A stretch of 64,000 nt of DNA, taken from positions 186,001-250,000 of the forward strand of contig CABJAM010000008.1 in the NCBI GenBank assembly GCA_902363555.1, read 5' to 3'. Position numbers and translations under genes: made by a program. Numbering within the stretch: the stretch's first letter is position 1; every line of letters starts with the position of its first letter. Positions 26,910 through 36,126 of the stretch are shown here, piece after piece. The notes below the pieces were generated by a model that was given only the letters and a program-made list of their open reading frames with translations, was not told the DNA's origin and made no database searches. The DNA is from Lachnospiraceae bacterium (GTDB taxonomy: Bacteria; Bacillota; Clostridia; Lachnospirales; Lachnospiraceae).

Positions 26910-26934
26910 CTCGTCTCCGTCCTATGCGCAGCGT

Positions 26935-28809
26935 TTACGCCGTCCGCTCAAACTGAGAATTATAAAGATTTGCATAAAATCCGCCGGCAGCCAGCAATTC
27001 CTCGTGGTTGCCCTGCTCGATAATATCCCCGTCTTTCATAACAAGGATCAGGTCCGCATCGCGGATGGTGGACAGACGATGGGCGATAACAAAGCTGGTT
27101 CTGCCCTTCATCAGATTATCCATAGCCTTCTGGATGCGCTCCTCTGTACGTGTATCCACGGAGCTGGTGGCCTCGTCGAGAATAAGGATTTTCGGGTCGG
27201 CTAAAATGGCTCTGGCAATGGTCAAAAGCTGCTTCTGGCCCTGAGAGACATTGGACGCCTCCTCATTCAGCTCCATATTATAGCCGTCGGGCAATGTCTG
27301 CACGAACCGGTGGACATGGGCGGCCTTTGCGGCAGCCACAACTTCCTCGTCGGTGGCATCCAGCTTGCCGTACCGGATATTATCCTTGATGGAGCCGTTG
27401 AACAGCCATGTATCCTGTAAAACCATACCGAACATCATACGCAGCTCACTGCGGTTAAAATCCTTCACATCATGGCCGTCAATAAGGATGGCTCCGCTGT
27501 TCACATCATAGAAACGCATGAGCAGCTTGATCATCGTCGTTTTTCCGGCACCGGTGGGGCCTACGATGGCAATCTTCTGACCCGGCTCGATCTTGGCGCT
27601 GAAATCGTTGATAATGATCTTATCCGGATTGTAGCCAAAATGTACATGGTCAAATTCCACGCGGCCGCTGAGGCCATCCACAGATACAGGATTTTCCACG
27701 GTCTGGTCTTCCTCAGGCTCATCCATGAACTCAAACACACGCTCTGCCGCTGCGGCCAACTGCTGGAGCATATTGGCCACCTGGGTCAACTGAGTGATCG
27801 GCTGGGTAAAGTTACGCACGTACTGGATAAAGGACTGGATCTGGCCGACCTCGATCACCTGGCGGGCTGCATAGTAGCCGCCAAGAATGGCTACCACAAC
27901 ATAGCCCAGATTGCCCACAAAGCCCATGACCGGCTGCATAACACCGGAAAGGAACTGAGATTTCCATGCGGACTCGTAAAGCTTATCGTTGACCTCATCA
28001 AAGGTGCTGGTTACATCCTTTTCTTTATTGAAGGCTTTCACAATATTGTGGCCGCCGTAAACTTCCTCCACCTGGCCATTGACGTTACCAAGATAAGATT
28101 GCTGGCTCCGGAAATATTTCTGGGAGCGCTTGGCGATCATCATCACAAATACCATGGAGACAGGCACGATCAGCAGCGCCACGATGGTCATGGGCACACT
28201 GATGCGGAACATCATAATCAGAACACCGATAATGGATGTCACGGATGTGATGACCTGAGTGATACTCTGATTCAAGCTCATACTTACCGTATCCACATCA
28301 TTGGTGACACGGGAAAGGATTTCGCCATGGGTCTGTGTATCAAAATAGTTCATAGGCATGCGGTGGAACTTATCCGTCAGCTCCTTGCGCATACGGAAGG
28401 TGATTTTCTGGGAAACCTGAGTCATGGTCAGGCCCTGGATAAATGAGAACAAGGCGCTGACACCGTAAAGGATCATCAGTGTCACCATGATTTTCCCAAT
28501 GGCGCCAAAGTCAATACCCGCGCCGCCGGAAACCTTGCTCACCAGGCCTTTGAAAATCTCCGTGGTTGCATTTCCCAAAATCGTCGGTCCTACGATTGTA
28601 AAGACCGTACTCGCTATAGCACATAAAATAACGACCAGTAAAGCGAATTTATAGCGGCCGATATAAGCCAGCAGCTTCTTTATCGTACCTTTAAAGTTCT
28701 TTGCTTTTTCTCCGCCGCCCATGGGGCCTCCCATCGGACCGTGGCCCATAGGCCCCCGGCGCGGACGATGATTCATATTCCGGGTTGTTGTCTGTTCATT
28801 AGCGCTCAT
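26935..28809 (-). CDS. ABC multidrug-type exporter, second half-transporter
   Basis: This ~624-residue protein begins MSANEQTTTRNMNHRPRRGP, with a Gly/Met/Pro-rich lead (MGGPMGGGEK) before six membrane segments. The ATPase has Walker A IVGPTGAGKTTMI, signature NVSQGQKQL (Gln in place of Gly), Walker B ILILDEATSSVD and His IAHRLST. The start at 28809 follows GGAGG and overlaps the preceding gene's end by 11 bp, so the two halves are translationally coupled and probably form a heterodimer. MarR heads the operon. Confidence 0.92.
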   Translation of the reverse strand: MSANEQTTTRNMNHRPRRGPMGHGPMGGPMGGGEKAKNFKGTIKKLLAYIGRYKFALLVVILCAIASTVFTIVGPTILGNATTEIFKGLVSKVSGGAGIDFGAIGKIMVTLMILYGVSALFSFIQGLTMTQVSQKITFRMRKELTDKFHRMPMNYFDTQTHGEILSRVTNDVDTVSMSLNQSITQVITSVTSIIGVLIMMFRISVPMTIVALLIVPVSMVFVMMIAKRSQKYFRSQQSYLGNVNGQVEEVYGGHNIVKAFNKEKDVTSTFDEVNDKLYESAWKSQFLSGVMQPVMGFVGNLGYVVVAILGGYYAARQVIEVGQIQSFIQYVRNFTQPITQLTQVANMLQQLAAAAERVFEFMDEPEEDQTVENPVSVDGLSGRVEFDHVHFGYNPDKIIINDFSAKIEPGQKIAIVGPTGAGKTTMIKLLMRFYDVNSGAILIDGHDVKDFNRSELRMMFGMVLQDTWLFNGSIKDNIRYGKLDATDEEVVAAAKAAHVHRFVQTLPDGYNMELNEEASNVSQGQKQLLTIARAILADPKILILDEATSSVDTRTEERIQKAMDNLMKGRTSFVIAHRLSTIRDADLILVMKDGDIIEQGNHEELLAAGGFYANLYNSQFERTA

Positions 28810-31147
28810 CGTTATCGGCCTCCTTTCCTTCGGATTTTTCATCGGACAGCTCTTCCTCCGATAACTGGCTTGTGGCGATCTGGCGGTATACATCACAGGT
28901 CTTCATAAGCTCGCTGTGTGTTCCCTTACCTACGATCTCCCCTTCATCCAGAACGAGGATCTGATCGGCATGTAAGATCGTGCTGATACGCTGAGCCACG
29001 ATAATGACCGTGCTCTCAGAGGTTTCCTTTTTCAGAGCCTGACGCAGCACAACATCGGTCTTATAATCCAAAGCCGAAAAGCTGTCGTCAAATATATATA
29101 CTTCCGGCTTTTTGGCAATGGCTCTGGCAATGGAAAGCCGCTGCTTTTGTCCGCCGGACACGTTGTTTCCGCCCTGGGAGATCACCGAATCGTATTTATC
29201 CGGCTTGGCGTCAATAAATTCTGTGGCCTGGGCGATTTCCGCTGCTTTGCGCATCTGGGCGTCGTCCATATCCATATCGCTGTATTTAATATTTGTCTCG
29301 ATCGTACCAGAAAAGAGCACGCCCTTTTGAGGTACATAGCCAATGCGGTCACGAAGGTCCTTGCCGCTCACTTCCCGGATATCCCGGCCGTCCACACAAA
29401 TGGAGCCCTCGGACACATCGAAAAATCTTGGAATCAGATTGACCAGCGTGGACTTGCCGCTGCCGGTACTTCCGATCACTGCCGTCGTCTCGCCGGGCTT
29501 TGCCGTAAATGTAAGATGGTTCAGCACATATTCGTCAGCGCCGGGATATTTGAAGGAAACATCTTTAAATTCCACATAACCTTTTTTGCGTTCGTCCATT
29601 TTCTTCGGGCTTTCCGGCTCCTTCACAGTGATATCTGTGGAGAGCACCTCATCCACACGCTGGGCGGCCACTGCGGCTCGGGGCAGCATAATGGAAATCA
29701 TGGAAAGCATAAGGAAGGACATGATGATCATCATGGCATACTGAATAAATGCCATCATATCTCCGACCTGCATCACGCCGCCATCGATATAGGATGCGCC
29801 GACCCAAACGATCAAAAGAGTCAGGAAGTTCATAATCAGCATCATCAGCGGCATCATGCACGACATGGCGCGATTGACAAATAACTGGTTTTTCATCAGG
29901 GATGTATTGGCCTTGTCAAAACGCTTCATCTCGTATTTTTCCGTACTGAAAGCACGTATAACCGGCAGACCGCTTAAAATTTCCCGGGTTACCAGGTTGA
30001 TGCGGTCCACAAGCTTCTGCATCAGCTTAAACTTGGGCATAACTGTCGTAAATAACGTAACGACCACGATCAATATGGCGGCCACGCCCACAGCCAGCGT
30101 CCAGGACATTTTCGCATTGGTGGTAAACACCTTGTAAATACCGCCTGCCGCCAGGATTGGTGAGTAAATGACCATACGCAGCAGCATGACAATAAGCATC
30201 TGCACCTGCTGGATATCGTTGGTGCTTCGGGTGATCAGGGAAGCTGTGGAGAACTTATCAAATTCCGCATTGGAAAATGAAATAACCTTGTGAAATACCT
30301 GGCTGCGCATATCCTTGCTGACCTTTGCAGCGATCCGTGCCGCCAGGAAGGTCACAGCAATCGCTACAGCCATGGCCAGCAGCGCCAGAGCGAGCATCTT
30401 TGCGCCAGTGAGCAGAATATAATTTCTCTGCATTGTTTCAAGGTTCATGCCAACGGCGGCGTATTCCCCCTGGAGAAAGCCGATGGCTCCCTGGGTTATA
30501 AGTGTATCCGGCATATCCGAGAGCATTTCCCGGATACCGGTCAGCATCGTCTGCACCTGCTCCTTTGGCATCAGTGAAAACAGCTTGAATAAATCCGGCT
30601 GTCCGTTCTCTCCCATGGACTGAGCTATAAGCTCCTGGGGAATATCGGCAAACAACTGCGACATCATTTCCTGCATCTGGTCACTTGTACTACTCTCGAC
30701 GCTGCTTTCGCTATCGGTCTGTGCCGCTGTGCCCTGTGCGTTCGCACTGTTTTCAAGGGTATAACAGACAAACAGGGGAAGGCCAAAAATATCCGCCAGC
30801 GTTTCCTCGCTGTCCTTATCCTTAAAATCGGCAACATATAAGTTTTCATTGGCGGCCGCCGGATACTTTTCCGTCCACTGCCCATCTCCGGCTTCCACAA
30901 GCCGGTAATTATCCATCACAGCAGCATATTCCTCATCGGCAAGGAAAATGCTGACCCTGTTCATCTCACTTTCACGGATGACCTGCGGCACCGGACTATC
31001 CACACCACTTTGCTGGATTCCTACATTAACAATGTCGGATGTGTATTCAGGCAGCGATAATTCGCAAAATGCCTGCATGACCAGCAAAATAAATATGAAG
31101 AAGATCGGCAGCAGATGCTGTTTTAAATATTTAAAGAGTTTCTTCAT
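28799..31147 (-). CDS. ABC multidrug-type exporter, first half-transporter with large extracytoplasmic loop
   Basis: This is a 782-residue protein. Between membrane helices 1 and 2 lies a ~200-residue outside domain (residues ~30-245), larger than in common exporters. The ATPase has Walker A VIGSTGSGKSTLV, signature NVSGGQKQR and IFDDSFSALD. The Asp after Walker B where Glu is usual suggests a degenerate catalytic site, a known feature of heterodimeric exporters in which only one site hydrolyses ATP efficiently. It starts 6 bp after marR. Substrate unknown; the MarR partner suggests a toxic compound. Confidence 0.92.
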   Translation of the reverse strand: MKKLFKYLKQHLLPIFFIFILLVMQAFCELSLPEYTSDIVNVGIQQSGVDSPVPQVIRESEMNRVSIFLADEEYAAVMDNYRLVEAGDGQWTEKYPAAANENLYVADFKDKDSEETLADIFGLPLFVCYTLENSANAQGTAAQTDSESSVESSTSDQMQEMMSQLFADIPQELIAQSMGENGQPDLFKLFSLMPKEQVQTMLTGIREMLSDMPDTLITQGAIGFLQGEYAAVGMNLETMQRNYILLTGAKMLALALLAMAVAIAVTFLAARIAAKVSKDMRSQVFHKVISFSNAEFDKFSTASLITRSTNDIQQVQMLIVMLLRMVIYSPILAAGGIYKVFTTNAKMSWTLAVGVAAILIVVVTLFTTVMPKFKLMQKLVDRINLVTREILSGLPVIRAFSTEKYEMKRFDKANTSLMKNQLFVNRAMSCMMPLMMLIMNFLTLLIVWVGASYIDGGVMQVGDMMAFIQYAMMIIMSFLMLSMISIMLPRAAVAAQRVDEVLSTDITVKEPESPKKMDERKKGYVEFKDVSFKYPGADEYVLNHLTFTAKPGETTAVIGSTGSGKSTLVNLIPRFFDVSEGSICVDGRDIREVSGKDLRDRIGYVPQKGVLFSGTIETNIKYSDMDMDDAQMRKAAEIAQATEFIDAKPDKYDSVISQGGNNVSGGQKQRLSIARAIAKKPEVYIFDDSFSALDYKTDVVLRQALKKETSESTVIIVAQRISTILHADQILVLDEGEIVGKGTHSELMKTCDVYRQIATSQLSEEELSDEKSEGKEADNDER

Positions 31148-31153
31148 GCCATC

Positions 31154-31639
31154 CTATCCTTCCTTTTTTGAATTGAAAATTTCATTGATCGTGTTAAAGC
31201 ATTCATATAATGTCCGCATCTGTTCATCGCTAAAGCAGGAAAACGATTCTTCGACGGCTGGCAGCGCCTTTGTTTTCATTGTTTCAATATATTCATACCC
31301 CTCCTTTGTGGCACGAATAAGTACGAGCCTGCGGTTTTCCGAATCCTGATACCGCTCAGCAAGACGGTTTTTAATAAGCCCGTCGACCAGGCGGGTCGCC
31401 TGCTGCGCTGAAACATGCATGGCGGAAGCCAGCACGGTCATATTCGTCTGCTTTTTGCATGCATGCTCTCTGTGGATCAGCAAAAACAAAGTCAGGAGCT
31501 GAAGCCGCGTCAACCGGTCGCTCTGTTCATCAACGATCCGTATGAGCTTCTCGTTCATAACTCTGCCAATCTTTCCTTCGATTACCGGAAGCGTGTGTAT
31601 AATCGCTTCGATCATTCGATAACGTTCATCCTTTTCCAT
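31154..31639 (-). CDS. MarR-family transcriptional regulator
   Basis: This is a ~161-residue winged-helix repressor starting MEKDERYRMIEAIIHTLPVI, with GGAGG 7 bases before ATG 31639. The recognition region is MTVLASAMHVSAQQATRLVD and the wing is YQDSENRRLVLIRATKEG. It is the first gene of the exporter operon and very likely autoregulates through the palindrome overlapping its promoter (31743-31760). The inducing ligand is unknown. Confidence 0.92.
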   Translation of the reverse strand: MEKDERYRMIEAIIHTLPVIEGKIGRVMNEKLIRIVDEQSDRLTRLQLLTLFLLIHREHACKKQTNMTVLASAMHVSAQQATRLVDGLIKNRLAERYQDSENRRLVLIRATKEGYEYIETMKTKALPAVEESFSCFSDEQMRTLYECFNTINEIFNSKKEG

Positions 31640-31710
31640 AACTAAGCCTCCATCGTAAAACTTCAACACAATAATGCTTCCGGACGTCCTCCGTCCGATT
31701 ACAGTTTTTT

Positions 31711-31760
31711 ATTATACAGTAAAACATTTCACATTTCAATACATTTCACAAAAGTGAAAT
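31711..31760 (-). promoter_or_regulatory. marR-exporter promoter and operator
   Basis: On the minus strand, TTGAAA (31739-31734), a 17-bp spacer and TATAAT (31716-31711). Just upstream lies ATTTCAC-AAAA-GTGAAAT (31743-31760), with a further ATTTCA-like half-site within the spacer. This fits a MarR-type operator overlapping the -35. Confidence 0.78.
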
Positions 31761-31839
31761 ATTAACTTTTTATAAACTTTGCGACAAGCTCCCCGACCTC
31801 GCCAGTAACCGTTCAGAAGAGCCGAGCTGCTACCTCGCC

Positions 31840-31868
31840 GTAACAGTTCAGCCTGTCTGAACTGTTAC
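31840..31868. repeat. TAACAGTTC dispersed palindrome, copy 1
   Basis: GTAACAGTTCAG pairs perfectly with CTGAACTGTTAC around a 5-base loop. A degenerate copy (AGTAACCGTTCAG.., ..GAGCTGCTAC) lies just before it at 31804-31833. Confidence 0.8.
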
Positions 31869-31910
31869 CCCGCGCCAAAATTATTGATAAAAAATATTTA
31901 ACTGGGTATA

Positions 31911-31939
31911 TTGACATGAGGATACTTCTGTGCTATTCT
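31911..31939 (+). promoter_or_regulatory. Promoter of the arsR-P1B ATPase operon
   Basis: TTGACA (31911-31916), exactly 17 bp, then TATTCT (31934-31939). It is followed by the operator and AAGGAGG. Confidence 0.8.
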
Positions 31940-31950
31940 TGATTTATCAA

Positions 31951-31973
31951 TTAAACAATCATTTAATTGTTTA
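31951..31973 (+). promoter_or_regulatory. ArsR/CadC-type operator
   Basis: The imperfect palindrome TAAACAAT-CATTTA-ATTGTTTA lies just downstream of the -10, where a bound repressor would block transcription. It matches the AT-rich inverted repeats bound by ArsR/SmtB metal sensors. Confidence 0.75.
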
Positions 31974-32000
31974 TCTGTTTAATTATAAGGAGGTTTTAAT

Positions 32001-32396
32001 ATGTCTGATAGAAATACACAACAGGATTTACCGGTCTGCGGGGAATCCCACCAGCACGTAAAAGATTTTGAAGCTATGAAAGAGGATATGCCAGCGGATG
32101 ACGCCTTTATCGAGGTTGCAACGATTTTTGGCCAGCTCAGCGACAGCACCCGCCTTAAAATCCTGTTTTTACTCTGCCACAACAGTGTCTGCGTCTGCAA
32201 CATTGCCGACGCAATGGGGATCAGCGCCCCCGCGGTTTCCCACCACCTGCGTTCGTTAAAGCTGCTGGGCCTGCTGGATTTCAAGCGCATCGGCAAGGAA
32301 GTCTACTACACGCTTGCTGATAACGAGGACAGCCGGCTGGTCCACAAAATGATCGACGATATGTTTGGAAGGAGTTGTATGATCGATGGAAAATAA
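32001..32396 (+). CDS. ArsR/SmtB-family metal-sensing repressor
   Basis: This is a 131-residue winged-helix repressor. The candidate metal site comprises the N-terminal Cys/His (PVCGESHQHVKD) and CVC in NSVCVCNIADAMG, which matches the ELCVCD metal box of CadC/ArsR sensors. The recognition helix is ISAPAVSHHLRSLKLLGLLD. AAGGAGG precedes the ATG. Its last 11 bp overlap the start of the P1B ATPase, so the two are translationally coupled. It probably senses Cd, Zn or Pb and derepresses the pump. Confidence 0.92.
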   Translation: MSDRNTQQDLPVCGESHQHVKDFEAMKEDMPADDAFIEVATIFGQLSDSTRLKILFLLCHNSVCVCNIADAMGISAPAVSHHLRSLKLLGLLDFKRIGKEVYYTLADNEDSRLVHKMIDDMFGRSCMIDGK

Positions 32397-35034
32397 ATCT
32401 CAGAATAACCCACACGGCCATGAACATGGCGAGCATGAACACCATGGCGATGCCGCCTGTGGATGCGGCCACGAACATCACGAGCACGGGCACCACGAGC
32501 ATGAGCACCACGAGCACGAACACCACGACGGTGCCGCCTGCGGGTGCGGCCATGAGCATCACGAGCACGGGCACAATGGCGATGCCTGTGGCTGCGGGCA
32601 CGAACATCACGAGCACGAACACCACGGCGATGCCTGCGGATGCGGACACGAACATCACGAACACGAACACCATGGCGATGCCTGCGGATGCGGACACGAA
32701 CATCACGAACACGAACACCACGACGGTGCCGCCTGTGGCTGCGGCCATGACCATGATGATGAACATGATCACAGCCATGATGAACCCCAGGCGATTCCTC
32801 TGTGTGATACATGCGGAAAGCCGGTGGATGTATGCCAGTGTCCGCCGCCAGCCGACTACGAAAAGAAGATCTATACGATGCAAAATCTGAGCTGCGCCCA
32901 CTGTGCCGCCCAGATGGAAGAACGTATCGGCCAGCTCCCCGACGTATTAAACGCCTGTGTTATTTACACAACAAAACAGCTTCGCATCACTGCAAAAAAT
33001 CCCCAGGCGTTATTGGATAAAATCCAGTCCATCTGTCAGTCCATCGAGCCGGATGTACAGGTGGTTGCTCATTCAGCAAGCCGGCCAAAGGCCGCACAGT
33101 CTCAGGAGCATGAGCATGATACATCTGGAAAATGGACCATCGCCGGCTATATACTCAGCGCCCTGGTCATCGTGGGCGGAGAAATTTATCACGAAGCCAG
33201 CAATGCGCCTCTCCCATGGCCATTAGCAGGAATATTCATATTATTATATATCGCCCTGGGATACAAGGTATTATGGACGGCAGCCCGCAACCTGACCCGC
33301 GGCCATGTATTTGACGAAAATTTCCTTATGTCCATAGCCACACTGGGCGCGCTGATCATCGGAAAGTTTGGCGAAGCCGCAGGCGTTATGCTCTTTTATC
33401 AGATCGGTGAATATTTTGAGCACCGCGCCGTTGAACGGAGCCGCAGCCAGATCATGTCCGCCATCGACATGCGTCCGGAAGTTGTCCAGAAAATCAACCC
33501 TGCCACCGGCAGTACCGAAACCATTCCTGCCGAAGATGCCCGCCCCGGCGATCTGCTGCTTGTCCGCCCCGGCGACCGTATCCCTCTGGACGGTATTATT
33601 GCCGAAGGTGAGAGCCGGCTGGATACCTCCCCCATCACCGGAGAGCCGGTGCCCGTAAAAATCAGCCAGGGCGACAGCGTCATATCCGGCTGTGTCAACA
33701 TTTCCGGAAGCATAAAGCTTCAAGTGGAAAAGGCTCTGGAGGAATCCATGGTTACAAGGATTCTGGATTCTGTGGAAAATGCCGCGGCAAGCAAGCCGCA
33801 ACTGGACCGTTTTATTACACGTTTTTCCCATTACTATACACCTACGGTCATTATACTGGCTCTAATCGTGGCCATTGCCCCGCCGCTTATTACAGGCCAG
33901 GCATGGAGCCACTGGATTTACACAGCACTCACCTTCCTTGTAATGAGCTGCCCCTGCGCCCTTGTATTAAGCGTGCCGCTGGCATTTTTCTCCGGCATCG
34001 GCGCAGGCTCCAAAAAAGGCATCCTTTTCAAAGGCGGGTCCTCATTGGAAGCCCTCGCCCATATCAAAGCGATCGTTATGGATAAAACAGGTACATTGAC
34101 CAAAGGTAATTTTAAGGTATCCCAGATTATTGTCAGCAATGACAGCGCTCGGAACGCGCTTCCCGCACAGAAAGGCACAGGCACCGCCAAAAATCCGGAG
34201 CTTGACCTGCTTTACGCAGCGGCCTGCTGTGAAATGACATCCACCCATCCGATCGGTATCAGTATTTTGGAAGAAGCAAGGCAGCGGGGTCTTACGCCAA
34301 AACAGCCGGAGCAAATGGAAGAAATCGCCGGCCACGGTATCCATGCTGTTCTTGAAGGAAAGGATTTTCTGTGTGGCAATAAAAAGCTGCTGGATAAATA
34401 CAGAGTAAGGGTTCCCAGCTTGAACGAAAGTCCGGGTGCCACAGAAATTTATATCGCTGTGGATGGCAGCTTTGCCGGCCTTATCCGGATTTCGGATACA
34501 TTAAAGCCTGATGCAAAAACCGCAGTCGCCGATCTTAAACACATGGGGCTGTCTACTGCCATCCTCACCGGCGATGCCCAGACCGCAGCCCAGGCCATCG
34601 CGGAGGAAGCCGGGATTGATGAAGTTCATGCCCGCCTCCTTCCGGCCGATAAGCTGAACCACCTTCAGGACATCCGCAGCCGCCATGGCAGTGTCATGTT
34701 CGTGGGCGACGGCATCAACGACGCCCCGGTATTAGCCGGCGCAGACGTGGGTGCGGCCATGGGAAGCGGCGCGGACGCCGCCATCGAAGCCGCTGATGTG
34801 GTCTTTATGACCTCCGACGTCACCTCCATCGTGGACTCCGTAAACATTGCCCGGGCCGCCTACCGCATTGCTCTGCAAAATGTCATCGTTGCCCTGATCA
34901 TTAAAGTTATCGTCATGGTCTTAGGCTTCATCGGCATCGCATCCATGTGGCTCGCCGTATTCGCTGACACCGGAGTTGCTATATTGTGTATACTTAATTC
35001 CATACGGATACTTTATTCAAAACGATATAAATAA
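32386..35034 (+). CDS. P1B-type heavy-metal-transporting ATPase with long His/Cys repeat tail (Cd/Zn/Pb class)
   Basis: This is an 882-residue pump. Residues ~5-130 are repeats of the type GDACGCGHEHHEHEHH (five to six units), followed by CDTCGKPVDVCQC. A heavy-metal-associated domain has LSCAHCAAQ (~168-176). The core has eight membrane helices with the metal-selectivity motif MSCPCALVLS (~520), phosphorylation site DKTGTLTKG (~565), the nucleotide-binding motif HPIG, and GDGINDAP. It exports divalent metals at the cytoplasmic membrane. CPC together with ArsR of CVC type points to Zn/Cd/Pb rather than Cu. The tail is far longer than the one or two metal domains usual in CadA/ZntA. Confidence 0.93.
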   Translation: MENKSQNNPHGHEHGEHEHHGDAACGCGHEHHEHGHHEHEHHEHEHHDGAACGCGHEHHEHGHNGDACGCGHEHHEHEHHGDACGCGHEHHEHEHHGDACGCGHEHHEHEHHDGAACGCGHDHDDEHDHSHDEPQAIPLCDTCGKPVDVCQCPPPADYEKKIYTMQNLSCAHCAAQMEERIGQLPDVLNACVIYTTKQLRITAKNPQALLDKIQSICQSIEPDVQVVAHSASRPKAAQSQEHEHDTSGKWTIAGYILSALVIVGGEIYHEASNAPLPWPLAGIFILLYIALGYKVLWTAARNLTRGHVFDENFLMSIATLGALIIGKFGEAAGVMLFYQIGEYFEHRAVERSRSQIMSAIDMRPEVVQKINPATGSTETIPAEDARPGDLLLVRPGDRIPLDGIIAEGESRLDTSPITGEPVPVKISQGDSVISGCVNISGSIKLQVEKALEESMVTRILDSVENAAASKPQLDRFITRFSHYYTPTVIILALIVAIAPPLITGQAWSHWIYTALTFLVMSCPCALVLSVPLAFFSGIGAGSKKGILFKGGSSLEALAHIKAIVMDKTGTLTKGNFKVSQIIVSNDSARNALPAQKGTGTAKNPELDLLYAAACCEMTSTHPIGISILEEARQRGLTPKQPEQMEEIAGHGIHAVLEGKDFLCGNKKLLDKYRVRVPSLNESPGATEIYIAVDGSFAGLIRISDTLKPDAKTAVADLKHMGLSTAILTGDAQTAAQAIAEEAGIDEVHARLLPADKLNHLQDIRSRHGSVMFVGDGINDAPVLAGADVGAAMGSGADAAIEAADVVFMTSDVTSIVDSVNIARAAYRIALQNVIVALIIKVIVMVLGFIGIASMWLAVFADTGVAILCILNSIRILYSKRYK

Positions 35035-35065
35035 ATTTCAGACCGTTTTGGGCGCTGAAAGGTAC

Positions 35066-35123
35066 AAAAAAGCGGGGCCGGTTCATCAAAAGACCTAAAG
35101 AATTTTGATGAACCGGCCCCGCT
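35066..35123 (-). terminator. Very stable terminator between convergent pump and lipid kinase genes
   Basis: A perfect 21-bp stem (AGCGGGGCCGGTTCATCAAA with its complement) is followed on the minus strand by TTTTTT. It serves the lipid kinase gene and may also stop the pump transcript. Confidence 0.88.
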
Positions 35124-35145
35124 GTCTGTAATCATTGGCTGCCAT

Positions 35146-36126
35146 CTACGATTTGGATTCCATCTCTTTGCGCCGTTCTTCCTCCGCCAGCGCTTCCGCA
35201 GCGGCATACTCCTCCTTCACCTTCTCAATCTCCGCCGAATCCACCGGCCGGATGATTTCGATGGCTTTTTGCATATTAGAAAGGCAGACCTCCTTGCAGC
35301 TTCCGCCGTCCTCCCCGTCAAGGGTCCAGGAAATATCCTCCTCGCTGACAAACCGAATATTGCTCACTCTGGCATAGAACATATACCGCTCGTCCACCTT
35401 CTGCATTAAAAATGCACTCATAATCGCCTGGAGCTCAAATACATTTTTCGGCATACGCACAAGCAGCACCTCAAAAAGTCCATCATCCAGCTCCATATCC
35501 TTGCCACTGATGCTCTTAAACCCGCCCACGGAAATGGAATTGGTCACCATCCCATAGGCAAAGCTGTCCGTAATCACCTGATCTTCAAATTCCACAGTCA
35601 TACGGTGAGGGGTAATGCTGGGCAGACTCTTGATCCCCTCCACGACATAGGCCAGGTGCCCCAGGGAATTTTTCATCTGTTGGGGCGTCTGGTAAGAAAC
35701 ATCCGTAAATGCCCCAAAAGCCGCTACATAAGCAAAATATCGGCCATTGAAAACACCTACGTCGATGGCGGAAGGCGCGCCGCCCAGCACATTGGCGGCA
35801 GCAGTGACCATGTTTGAGGAAATCCCCAGGCTTTTGGCAAAATCATTGGTCGTTCCGGCAGGAATATATCCAAGCGGCGGCCGATCTTCCAGCTCCACAA
35901 GTCCGGATACGACCTCATCCAATGTTCCGTCGCCGCCGCTGCACACTACAAGATCATAGGCAGCCGCCCGGCTCCTGGCCACCTCATAGGCATCCTTTAC
36001 GGCCTGGGTCGTATGTACAGTCACCTCGTAGCCCGCCGCTACAAACATATCAATAATCGTGGAAAAATGCGGTTTGATCTGATTCTTTCCGGATTTTAGA
36101 TTAACAATAAATAAAATTCTTTTCAT
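35146..36126 (-). CDS. Diacylglycerol/lipid kinase family protein (YegS/DgkB-like)
   Basis: This ~326-residue cytoplasmic lipid kinase begins MKRILFIVNLKSGKNQIKPH. ATG 36126 follows GGAGG; an upstream in-frame ATG does not. The nucleotide-binding motif VCSGGDGTLDEVVSGL and the PAGTTNDFAKSLGI motif are diagnostic, and WTLDGEDGG near the C-terminus is typical. It phosphorylates diacylglycerol or a related lipid with ATP. The ~30 C-terminal residues are charged and helical. Its start overlaps the 3' end of the broken RhuM gene by 26 bp. Confidence 0.9.
   Translation of the reverse strand: MKRILFIVNLKSGKNQIKPHFSTIIDMFVAAGYEVTVHTTQAVKDAYEVARSRAAAYDLVVCSGGDGTLDEVVSGLVELEDRPPLGYIPAGTTNDFAKSLGISSNMVTAAANVLGGAPSAIDVGVFNGRYFAYVAAFGAFTDVSYQTPQQMKNSLGHLAYVVEGIKSLPSITPHRMTVEFEDQVITDSFAYGMVTNSISVGGFKSISGKDMELDDGLFEVLLVRMPKNVFELQAIMSAFLMQKVDERYMFYARVSNIRFVSEEDISWTLDGEDGGSCKEVCLSNMQKAIEIIRPVDSAEIEKVKEEYAAAEALAEEERRKEMESKS

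Noticed and set aside
32306..32901. Long minus-strand open frames opposite the P1B ATPase tail
   Set aside because: They are shadows of the His/Cys repeat on the other strand, with no ribosome site and only low-complexity product.
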